In this document: positions 1 through 5,425 of the stretch, piece by piece
How positions within the stretch are numbered: position 1 is the stretch's first letter
Layout of the letters: each line of letters opens with the position of its first letter
Assembly (NCBI GenBank): GCA_023446675.1
Contig: JAEXPO010000248.1
Location: forward strand, 1 to 5,446
DNA length: 5,446 nt
From: Bacillota bacterium
GTDB lineage: Bacteria; Bacillota; Clostridia; DSM-8532
Direction: 5' to 3'
Translations under genes and position numbers: made by a program
The notes under the pieces: generated by a model
Databases searched by the model: none
Told to the model about the DNA's origin: nothing
What the model saw: only the letters and a program-made list of their open reading frames with translations

Positions 1-1
1 C

Positions 2-334
2 CTTTTAGGCAGCTGGATTCTCTATTTTGTAGGGCGATTTGGTGGTGAAATTGTAATATCCAAATACATTCAAAAGTTTCCTAAGCATAAGCCTATCATA
101 GAAAATACCATAGAACGCATACGCAGCAAGGGTGGGTGGGGCGTTTTTGTGGGTAAGCTTGTACCCATGGTGCGAACCATCATTTCCATACCCGCCGGTG
201 TACTCAAAATGGATTTTCTTAGCTATACGCTGTTCTCCACTCTTGGCATTATCATCTGGAATACGGTTTTCGTGGGTGCAGGCTATGTTTTCGGCGATGC
301 TGTCTTTAAAATTCTCAAAATTACTGTGAATTGA
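2..334 (+). CDS. DedA family (SNARE-associated/VTT domain) membrane protein, C-terminal part
   Basis: The reading frame is open from the first complete codon at base 2 to TGA at 332-334, giving the last 110 residues of a protein whose start lies outside the window. DedA proteins are polytopic inner-membrane proteins of about 200 residues, implicated in membrane lipid and envelope homeostasis, some as lipid scramblases or flippases. The visible part begins in a hydrophobic segment ending in the family-like GRFGG. A basic stretch follows, then the diagnostic block GKLVPMVRTIISIPAGVLKM (consensus R-x-x-P-x-x-R ... AG ... M). A final long hydrophobic segment (about residues 75-105) is typical of the DedA C-terminus. 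Its proximity to a glycosyltransferase and an acyltransferase fits a membrane-lipid context. The downstream genes seem to have their own promoter, so they need not be co-transcribed with it. Family call is confident; transported lipid unknown. Confidence 0.88.
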   Translation, partial: LLGSWILYFVGRFGGEIVISKYIQKFPKHKPIIENTIERIRSKGGWGVFVGKLVPMVRTIISIPAGVLKMDFLSYTLFSTLGIIIWNTVFVGAGYVFGDAVFKILKITVN

Positions 335-359
335 CATTGCCCAGGTATATCATTATTAT
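331..359 (+). promoter_or_regulatory. Sigma-A-type promoter for the glycosyltransferase unit
   Basis: TTGACA at 331-336 matches the -35 consensus exactly. A 17-base spacer leads to TATTAT at 354-359, five of six matches to the -10 consensus. The -35 box overlaps the dedA stop codon. Transcription would start near 366, leaving a leader of roughly 114 bases before the start codon at 480. No clear terminator hairpin follows dedA, so read-through is also possible. Confidence 0.7.
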
Positions 360-466
360 TGTAATAGAATGCTGAGGGTGGTTTTTGGATGTCTGCTTCC
401 GTTATTTTTTACGTTAGAAAGGTTTTGGGTTAAAAAACATTAGAAATTGAACAATAACATTACCTT

Positions 467-473
467 AGGAGGA
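467..473 (+). promoter_or_regulatory. Ribosome binding site fixing the glycosyltransferase start
   Basis: AGGAGGA lies 6-7 bases before ATG 480. It selects this ATG over the in-frame TTG at 447, which has no comparable site and would add 11 residues ahead of the conserved first beta strand. Confidence 0.85.
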
Positions 474-479
474 AGAGTC

Positions 480-1766
480 ATGAGAATCGCCATGCTGACG
501 AATAACTATAAGCCTTATGTAGGCGGTGTGCCCATATCCATTGAACGTCTGGCAGACGGCCTCAGAGCTTTAAATCACGAAGTTTATATTTTTGCCCCAA
601 GTTATGGCAACGAAAAGGAAGAACCCTTTGTAATCCGCTATAAGGGCCGAAAAAAACGTTTAAAGGGGGAATTTATAGTTCCCTATCTTTTTGAGAATAC
701 CATTGAAAAAACCTTTTCGTCCCTGGCCTTTGACGTTATCCATGTGCATCATCCCATGATGATGGGCTACACTGCCCAATACCTGGGTAAGAAATACGAT
801 ATTCCCGTGGTCTTTACCTACCACACCCGATATGAGCAATACCTGCATTATCTTGCTCCCTTTGAAAAAATTCAGAAATACTGCAATAAGGGAAAGCATC
901 CCCGTGTTAAAACACTTGTAAAGAAGCTGTTGTGGGATGGGGGAGAAAAGTTGATTACGGTGCACAATCGTATTTTCACCAACCAATGTGATTTGGTTTT
1001 TGCGCCAACCCCCAGTATGAAAAAATACCTGGAGGATCACGGGACGATTAATGTAGAGGTTATGCCCACCGGTATTTCCCACAGGGATTTTGAGTTTGAT
1101 CCTCTTAAGGCCCAGGAAATAAGGGAAAAGTTCAGAAAAAGCGATACACACCTTTTTTGCAGTGTTTCACGGCTTGAAAAGGAGAAAAACATTGATTTTA
1201 TCCTGGAGGGCATGCGTCTTTACAAGGAGCGAAAAGGAAACGGCTTCAAGCTTTTGCTTATAGGCGACGGGTCCTACAGGCCCGAGCTTGAAAAAAGAGT
1301 GGAAGAACTGGGGCTGGCGGGGAATATCGTCTTTTTAGGAAGAATTCCTCATGATGACATTGGGGATTATTATCATGCCTCGGATCTTTTTGTATTTGCC
1401 TCGGAATCGGAAACCCAGGGCATTGTTCTTTTAGAAGCGATGGCGTCGGGACTTCCTGTGGTCGCCGTTACCGCCAGCGGTGTTTCGGATGTGGTTGAGG
1501 ACGGTGTCAACGGCTATGTGACGGATAAGGATCCGGAGCTTTGGGAGCAAAGGATAGAGCAGGCTGTTTCAAATAGGGGAATTTACGAAAAAATGCGCCT
1601 CCAGGCGCTTAAAAAGGCCCGCCAGTATTTATCGGACACCATAGCTACCCATGCCCTGCGCAGCTATCAATACGTTCTATTTTTACAAGGGATGGAAAAG
1701 ATTCATGAAACTAAAAAAGACGACTCCTTCAAAAAATCACACTATGATTGGAAAAATATTTCTTAG
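480..1766 (+). CDS. GT4-family glycosyltransferase, diacylglycerol glucosyltransferase-like
   Basis: Encodes a 428-residue GT-B fold retaining glycosyltransferase, the usual size for family GT4. The start is ATG 480, set by the strong AGGAGGA site. The N-terminal acceptor domain opens with MRIAMLTNNYKPYVGGV, a glycine-containing loop after the first strand. It carries HVHHP (His88-Pro92) and FTYHTRYEQY (His115), a pattern I associate with monoglucosyl-diacylglycerol synthases. The C-terminal donor domain has SRLEKEKN (Arg231, Lys236, the usual phosphate-binding pair) and the EX7E motif (Glu311, Glu319, within SETQGIVLLEAMASGLPV). No signal peptide or membrane helix is apparent, so it is probably cytosolic or membrane-associated through basic patches. 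Its 3' end overlaps an acyltransferase-like gene and DedA lies upstream, which supports a glycolipid product. Sugar donor and acceptor cannot be read from sequence; a capsular or phosphatidylinositol-type mannosyltransferase is an alternative. Confidence 0.9.
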   Translation: MRIAMLTNNYKPYVGGVPISIERLADGLRALNHEVYIFAPSYGNEKEEPFVIRYKGRKKRLKGEFIVPYLFENTIEKTFSSLAFDVIHVHHPMMMGYTAQYLGKKYDIPVVFTYHTRYEQYLHYLAPFEKIQKYCNKGKHPRVKTLVKKLLWDGGEKLITVHNRIFTNQCDLVFAPTPSMKKYLEDHGTINVEVMPTGISHRDFEFDPLKAQEIREKFRKSDTHLFCSVSRLEKEKNIDFILEGMRLYKERKGNGFKLLLIGDGSYRPELEKRVEELGLAGNIVFLGRIPHDDIGDYYHASDLFVFASESETQGIVLLEAMASGLPVVAVTASGVSDVVEDGVNGYVTDKDPELWEQRIEQAVSNRGIYEKMRLQALKKARQYLSDTIATHALRSYQYVLFLQGMEKIHETKKDDSFKKSHYDWKNIS

Positions 1767-2325
1767 TTATTTAAAATTTGTTGCGAAAACCGGGAATTTA
1801 GAGATAACCGGGGCTGAAAAAATAAGCCCCAATTGTGTTTTTGGCTATTGGCACGGTGACAGCGTGAGCATGCAGCTGGTGCTGCAGAAGCTGTCAGGGA
1901 GCTTTAATAATGTAAAGGTCATTGTTACGGCAGACACCCGCGGGGATGTCCTTGAGTACATTATAGAAAGCTTTGGTGCCACTACGCTTCGCCTTCCTGA
2001 CGGACTGAAAATAAAACCCTTTTTCAAGGAATTGAAGGAGGAAAGCCGCAGCGGCGGCAGTATTCTGGCTACCGCCCTGGATGGTCCGGTAGGCCCTCTG
2101 CATGAACCCAAAAAGCTTCTCTTTCTCCTTGCATCGGAGGCTGAGAAGGATTTATTATATATTCGCTTCTCCTATAAACGTATTCTCCGAATTAACCGGA
2201 GATGGGACAAATACGTTATTCCTCTTCCGTTTTGCTCAATAAAGGGAGAGATCGAAACCTTGGGAAGGGTCGAAAAAGTGCATTTAAGAGAATTTGAGGA
2301 GTATAAGAAAAAACTTCTTTATTAA
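1705..2325 (+). CDS. DUF374 lysophospholipid acyltransferase-like protein
   Basis: A 206-residue protein of the DUF374/COG2121 type, related to the LpxL/PlsC-like lysophospholipid acyltransferases. Typical features are FGYWHGD (Trp49, His50), a VIVTADTRGDVLEYIIESFG segment matching the family's S/T-x-x-x-D-G/R-D block, and DGPVGP (Asp126-Pro131), corresponding to the conserved DGPrGP signature. The length is normal for the family. The start at ATG 1705 is chosen because the sequence then begins MKLKK, with AAGGGATGG upstream at a loose distance. ATG 1744 is possible but has no ribosome binding site. The gene overlaps the glycosyltransferase by 62 bases in another frame, so translation is probably coupled. 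It likely transfers an acyl chain to a lipid or glycolipid at the inner membrane face. The actual acceptor is unknown, and the family is best studied only by homology. Confidence 0.8.
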   Translation: MKLKKTTPSKNHTMIGKIFLSYLKFVAKTGNLEITGAEKISPNCVFGYWHGDSVSMQLVLQKLSGSFNNVKVIVTADTRGDVLEYIIESFGATTLRLPDGLKIKPFFKELKEESRSGGSILATALDGPVGPLHEPKKLLFLLASEAEKDLLYIRFSYKRILRINRRWDKYVIPLPFCSIKGEIETLGRVEKVHLREFEEYKKKLLY

Positions 2326-2347
2326 TGCAAGCCTTTAGTCTTATAAT
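2319..2347 (+). promoter_or_regulatory. Possible promoter for the hydrolase operon
   Basis: TATAAT at 2342-2347 is a perfect -10 box. The best -35 at 17 bases spacing is TTATTA (2319-2324), only three of six matches, overlapping the end of the acyltransferase gene. If used, transcription would begin near 2354 and give a leader of about 245 bases. An activator or read-through from upstream could substitute for the weak -35. Confidence 0.4.
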
Positions 2348-2355
2348 AGTAAAAA

Positions 2356-2518
2356 GGTTTTGCTTTGTTGAAGCTTGTTAATAAAACCACAAACGGAAAG
2401 CAGGATATATGAAAGGGAACATACCCCTCGCAGGCCTCCTTAAAAGGAACCTATGCGAGTCGGGCGGGCCGGAACCGCCGGGGGGCGGAGCCCCTCATAA
2501 TGATAAACAGGAATACAG
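2356..2518 (+). promoter_or_regulatory. GC-rich multi-hairpin leader, candidate cis-regulatory RNA
   Basis: This stretch can fold into several consecutive hairpins. GGTTTT (2356-2361) can pair with AAAACC (2383-2388), enclosing a GCTT/AAGC stem. CTCGCA (2427-2432) pairs with TGCGAG (2454-2459), with inner GG/CC and TCCT/AGGA helices. GGCGG (2463-2467) pairs with CCGCC (2475-2479), and GGGGC (2482-2486) with GCCCC (2490-2494). The motif GGAACC occurs at 2446-2451 and again at 2471-2476. The region is far richer in G+C than its surroundings. With the terminator that follows, it has the size and order of a riboswitch or attenuator. I checked from memory for purine, TPP, THF, ykkC/guanidine-I, ZTP, glycine, c-di-GMP, fluoride and T-box signatures and found none, so the ligand, if any, is unknown. 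A palindromic repeat element is an alternative. Confidence 0.4.
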
Positions 2519-2565
2519 GGAGTGCCGTAAAACGTAAAAGCGTTTTGCGGCACTCCTTTTCTTTT
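2519..2565 (+). terminator. Strong intrinsic terminator directly upstream of the hydrolase gene
   Basis: A 16-base arm at 2519-2534 pairs with 2541-2556 through 15 Watson-Crick pairs and one wobble, around a 6-base loop TAAAAG. It is followed by TTTTCTTTT (2557-2565). It points along the + strand and ends 34 bases before the start codon at 2600, leaving little room for a promoter behind it. It can end the glycosyltransferase-acyltransferase transcript, serve as an attenuator for the hydrolase operon, or do both. Confidence 0.85.
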
Positions 2566-2585
2566 GCACTTTAACAAGATGAAGT

Positions 2586-2590
2586 GGAGG
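2586..2590 (+). promoter_or_regulatory. Ribosome binding site of the M20 hydrolase
   Basis: GGAGG lies 9 bases before ATG 2600 and is the reason for choosing this start over the in-frame TTG at 2564 and the internal ATG at 2678. The latter coincides better with where family homology begins. Confidence 0.75.
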
Positions 2591-2599
2591 AAGCTGACT

Positions 2600-3925
2600 A
2601 TGAATCTATCAGATTTTAAAGAAAGCCCGGCAAAGGAAATGGCTAAGGAAAAGGCTAAAGAAAAGGTGAGGCCCGAAATGAATGGGCAGCGTCTAAATGC
2701 CAATCTAAGCGCTCTTTCCCAAATAGGAAGGAATGAGGCCGGAGGCATCGACCGGGCACTTGGAAGCCCGGCGGAGAGAGAAGCCCGGAGCTGGCTAAAG
2801 GCATACTGGGAAGAAAAGCTTGAGCTTCAGGTTCGGGTGGACGGAAGCGCCAACCTGTGGGTCCGGCTGGCGGGAAGCGAAAACCTTCCTCCCATTGTGA
2901 CCGGCTCTCACCATGACACTGTTCCCAATGGCGGCAAATTTGACGGCGCGCTGGGAGTGCTGGCGGCAACTGAGATTTTGGAAACACTGATTGAAAAGGG
3001 TATCCAAACCCGCCATCCCATTGAGCTTGTTTCCTTTACGGGTGAAGAGCCCAATCCCTACCAGGTGTCCACTCTGGGCAGCAAGGCGATAACGGGAAAA
3101 ATGTGTGGGGATAAGCTGCTGGCCTTAAAAAACAGCCTGGACGGCTCAAGCCTTCAGGAAGAAATTCTGGCCCTGGGCGGCGATTTAAGCCGGGAGGATT
3201 TGGTTCTTAATAAAAACACCCTGGCAGCCTTTGTTGAGCTTCATATTGAGCAGGGAAGACGGCTTCTGGAGAAAAACCTGTCCCTTGCCGCCGTTTCTCA
3301 AATTACAGGTATCTACCGGGAAAGCATTCTAATTAAAGGTGAAGCCAACCATGCGGGCACCACCCGGATGACGGACAGGCACGATGCCTATCTGGCAGCC
3401 TGCCGGTTCAGTCTGGCTTTTGAGTCCCTTTTAAAGGAAGTATCCCAAGAGGACGGCAGGAATACGGTGGGTACCATCGGGTATGTTAAGGTCACACCAA
3501 ATTCGGCTAATATCATCCCCGGAGAGACAGAGCTCATTCTGGAGCTTCGAAGTGTGGCAAAGGAAAGCCGTGAAAGGGTTCTGGCGGGCCTGCACCAGGC
3601 TCAGGCCGAAATTGAAGGGAATAGAGGCGTTACATTTGAAAGAAAGGTAATACTGGATCAGCCTCCTGTTACTTTGGATCCGGGAGTTTTAAGTAGCACC
3701 AATGAGGTGCTTTGGGAAATGGGAGAGGTTATGCCGCCCCTGGTCAGTATGGCAGGGCATGACGCCGCCCATATTCAATCCATTGCACCCACCGGCATGC
3801 TGTTTGTAAGAAGCAGGGACGGCAAAAGCCATTGCCCGGAGGAATACACCAAAGATGAAGATGTTATAAAAGCGGCCAATGCGCTGCTTCAAATAATTCT
3901 TAAACTGGATAAGGAGCTGGACTGA
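2600..3925 (+). CDS. M20-family Zn-dependent hydrolase, N-carbamoyl-L-amino-acid hydrolase / allantoate amidohydrolase type
   Basis: A 441-residue cytosolic metallo-amidohydrolase of the HyuC/AllC group, which cleaves N-carbamoyl or ureido groups to release ammonia and CO2. The metal-site residues are all present with family spacing: His104 (GSHHDTV), Asp115 (GGKFDGALG), Glu149-Glu150 (FTGEEPN, catalytic base plus ligand), His215 (ELHIEQG) and His411 (GKSHCPEE). The lid/dimer-domain motif HAGTTRM (His251), and Asn304 (NIIPGE) and Arg317 (ELRS), which hold the substrate carboxylate in this family, are also kept. This argues for a carboxylate-bearing substrate. The usual EEGSRF is replaced by EEPNPYQV, so specificity may be unusual. 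Roughly the first 26 residues are a Lys/Glu-rich extension with three xAKE repeats before normal homology starts near residue 27. A terminator-bearing leader precedes it, and the next gene starts on the base after its stop. Exact substrate cannot be assigned. Confidence 0.87.
   Translation: MNLSDFKESPAKEMAKEKAKEKVRPEMNGQRLNANLSALSQIGRNEAGGIDRALGSPAEREARSWLKAYWEEKLELQVRVDGSANLWVRLAGSENLPPIVTGSHHDTVPNGGKFDGALGVLAATEILETLIEKGIQTRHPIELVSFTGEEPNPYQVSTLGSKAITGKMCGDKLLALKNSLDGSSLQEEILALGGDLSREDLVLNKNTLAAFVELHIEQGRRLLEKNLSLAAVSQITGIYRESILIKGEANHAGTTRMTDRHDAYLAACRFSLAFESLLKEVSQEDGRNTVGTIGYVKVTPNSANIIPGETELILELRSVAKESRERVLAGLHQAQAEIEGNRGVTFERKVILDQPPVTLDPGVLSSTNEVLWEMGEVMPPLVSMAGHDAAHIQSIAPTGMLFVRSRDGKSHCPEEYTKDEDVIKAANALLQIILKLDKELD
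2627..2662 (+). repeat. Three 12-nt in-frame tandem repeats in the hydrolase 5' end
   Basis: Units at 2627-2638, 2639-2650 and 2651-2662 encode PAKE, MAKE and KAKE (residues 10-21). The last two differ at only a few bases. They lie in the extension before the conserved domain. Confidence 0.7.
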
Positions 3926-5326
3926 ATGAATGCCAAGGAGACAGAAACACGAATTGACGCCATAAGACCGGAAACACGAATGAACGCACCGCAAAAAGAA
4001 ACACGTATTTATGCCCCACGGTACCTTTATGTCAACGAGGTTTTTGAAGAAAGCTACGCCCTCGTAACAGTCAAAGGGCTTATTGAAAAGACAGGGCCAC
4101 TGGATAACATAATTAAAAGCTTTCCTCACGCTCCTGTAGAGTACCTGAGGGACGAGGTCATTGTGCCCGGGACAGTGAATGTGCACAATCACAGCTTTCA
4201 AAGCCTGCTTCGGGGCCTCTGCTGCGACCGGCCCTTTCTGGAGTGGCGTGATAACGCACTTTACCGCTATTCCCCAAGATTAACCCGGGAGCATATCTAC
4301 GGAGGCGCCCTCTTTGCCTTTGGCGAAATGATGAAATGCGGCGTTACCACGGTGTGCGACTTTTTTTACCTTCATAATTTCGGCCTGGAAAGCGATGAAA
4401 TGATTATCCGGGCGGCCAGGGATATCGGCATCCGCCTGGTGCTGGCCCGTACCCTTTACGATTGGCCGGGAGCCCCTGTGGGCTACCGGGAAACGGTAAG
4501 CCTGGCGGTTTCAAATACCCGTCAGCTGGCCCTTTCCTTAAAAGGAGACCCCCAGGTTTCGGTTGTGCCTGCACCACACAGCCTTCATGCTGCAACACCG
4601 GAAATGATACAGGCAGGTCACAGCCTGGCAAGAGAGCTTGGCACCCGTTTTCACATTCATGTGGCTGAGGAGCCCTTTGAGGTGGAGGAATGCAAGGCGG
4701 CCCACGGAGGCCTTACCACCATTGAAGCCCTTGATAAGCTGGGAGTGGTGGATGAATCCATGGTGATGGTTCACGGCGTTTACTTAAAGCCCTCGGAAAT
4801 CGAGCTGTTTGGCGCCAGAAAGGGAAGCCTGGCTTATTGCCCCTCCAGCAACATGTTTCTGGCCGACGGCATAACGGATATTGTGGCTATGGAACGGGCC
4901 GGGGTGACCATTGGTCTTGGAAGCGACGGCGCCTGCAGTAATAACCGCAACAGTGTTTTTGAAGAAATGCGTATGGCACCCCTTTTGCAGAAGGCAAAAA
5001 CCTGTGATGCCATGTGTGTCAATTACCAACAGGCCTTTCGTATGGGAACGGAAAACGGAGGCCGCATACTGGATTTACCTGTGGGACGGCTGGAGGAGGG
5101 CATGAAGGCTGATTTTACAGCTATCAGTGTCAACGATCTTTCCATGCAGCCCATCTCATCCTCAAGGGAACAGCTCCTTCCTAATATTGTGTACGCCATG
5201 CAGCCCACAGCTATAAAGAAGGTGGTCGTAGGCGGTATTGCCACCGTAGAAAACGGAAGGCTGCAAACCGTTTCAGAGGAGAAGATAGTGGAACGGATCG
5301 GCCGGATTATGAAGGAGATCGAATGA
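3926..5326 (+). CDS. Amidohydrolase-superfamily deaminase, formimidoylglutamate deiminase (HutF)-like
   Basis: A 466-residue metal-dependent TIM-barrel amidohydrolase. ATG 3926 immediately follows the hydrolase stop (TGAATG) and has AAGGAG at 3911-3916. Ligands: His87 and His89 (NVHNHSF), His245 with acid Glu248 (FHIHVAEE), His283 (MVHGVYL) and Asp334 (GLGSDGA). The spacings 245-283-334 resemble HutF more than AtzA-type chlorohydrolases. HutF-like landmarks include HSFQ (Gln92), EWRD (Arg108), DFFYLHN (Tyr148) and PAPHSLHAATPE (His218). HutF converts N-formimino-L-glutamate to N-formyl-L-glutamate and ammonia. Here, position 221 is His where HutF has a substrate-binding Arg (from memory of the Pseudomonas enzyme), so I do not name it hutF. 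About 25 extra N-terminal residues consist of tandem repeats. It probably deiminates or deaminates a related compound in the same pathway as the M20 hydrolase. A guanine- or triazine-deaminase-like activity is a less likely alternative. Confidence 0.82.
   Translation: MNAKETETRIDAIRPETRMNAPQKETRIYAPRYLYVNEVFEESYALVTVKGLIEKTGPLDNIIKSFPHAPVEYLRDEVIVPGTVNVHNHSFQSLLRGLCCDRPFLEWRDNALYRYSPRLTREHIYGGALFAFGEMMKCGVTTVCDFFYLHNFGLESDEMIIRAARDIGIRLVLARTLYDWPGAPVGYRETVSLAVSNTRQLALSLKGDPQVSVVPAPHSLHAATPEMIQAGHSLARELGTRFHIHVAEEPFEVEECKAAHGGLTTIEALDKLGVVDESMVMVHGVYLKPSEIELFGARKGSLAYCPSSNMFLADGITDIVAMERAGVTIGLGSDGACSNNRNSVFEEMRMAPLLQKAKTCDAMCVNYQQAFRMGTENGGRILDLPVGRLEEGMKADFTAISVNDLSMQPISSSREQLLPNIVYAMQPTAIKKVVVGGIATVENGRLQTVSEEKIVERIGRIMKEIE
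3944..4024 (+). repeat. Three 27-nt in-frame tandem repeats in the deaminase 5' end
   Basis: Units at 3944-3970, 3971-3997 and 3998-4024 each begin GAAACACG and encode ETRIDAIRP, ETRMNAPQK and ETRIYAPRY (residues 7-33). The third unit runs into the first strand of the conserved domain, so the first two look like added copies. Confidence 0.75.
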
Positions 5327-5425
5327 CAGGAACCGGGTTAAGAAGGAAGTTGTAGCAAATGAACCGGATTATGAGGGAGATCGAATAAAATGAACCGGGT
5401 TAAGAAGGAGTTTGAAGGATATGAA
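5302..5425 (+). repeat. 62-bp direct tandem duplication spanning the gene junction
   Basis: Copy 1 is 5302-5363 and copy 2 is 5364-5425. By eye they differ at 9 of 62 positions with no gaps. Copy 1 contains the last seven sense codons of the deaminase gene, its stop, a purine-rich ribosome-binding-like stretch and an ATG at 5359. Copy 2 repeats all of this and ends at the ATG 5421 assigned to the next gene. The copy-1 ATG now opens a 9-codon frame (5359-5388) that re-encodes the deaminase tail and stops at TAA. Confidence 0.85.

Noticed and set aside
447..479. TTG 447 as an upstream start for the glycosyltransferase
   Set aside because: The AGGAGGA at 467-473 would lie inside the coding region and points to ATG 480, where homology begins.
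660..1151. Long open frame on the - strand inside the glycosyltransferase
   Set aside because: It lies wholly opposite a gene with complete GT4 motifs, has no ribosome binding site I can see, and its translation resembles no family.
1651..1704. ATG 1651 as the start of the acyltransferase
   Set aside because: It would add 18 residues read from the glycosyltransferase coding sequence with no ribosome binding site; ATG 1705 gives a normal-length family member.
2395..2518. Assignment of the leader to a named riboswitch (guanidine-I/ykkC, ZTP, THF, purine, fluoride, c-di-GMP, T-box)
   Set aside because: Some GC-rich hairpins looked reminiscent of ZTP or ykkC RNAs, but the invariant sequences I know for each class are missing.
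3689..4201. - strand open frame of 170 codons across the hydrolase-deaminase junction
   Set aside because: It is antisense to two genes with intact catalytic motifs and shows no recognisable domain or start signal.
3926..5326. Naming the amidohydrolase hutF, or calling it guanine deaminase/SsnA
   Set aside because: The HutF-like active site lacks the key Arg and no other hut gene is visible; ligand spacing and PHSL/HIHVAEE motifs fit HutF-like enzymes better than guanine deaminases.
5302..5425. CRISPR or transposon-end repeat
   Set aside because: There are only two directly abutting copies, no spacers or inverted repeats, and the copies contain coding sequence of the adjoining gene; a simple tandem duplication explains it.
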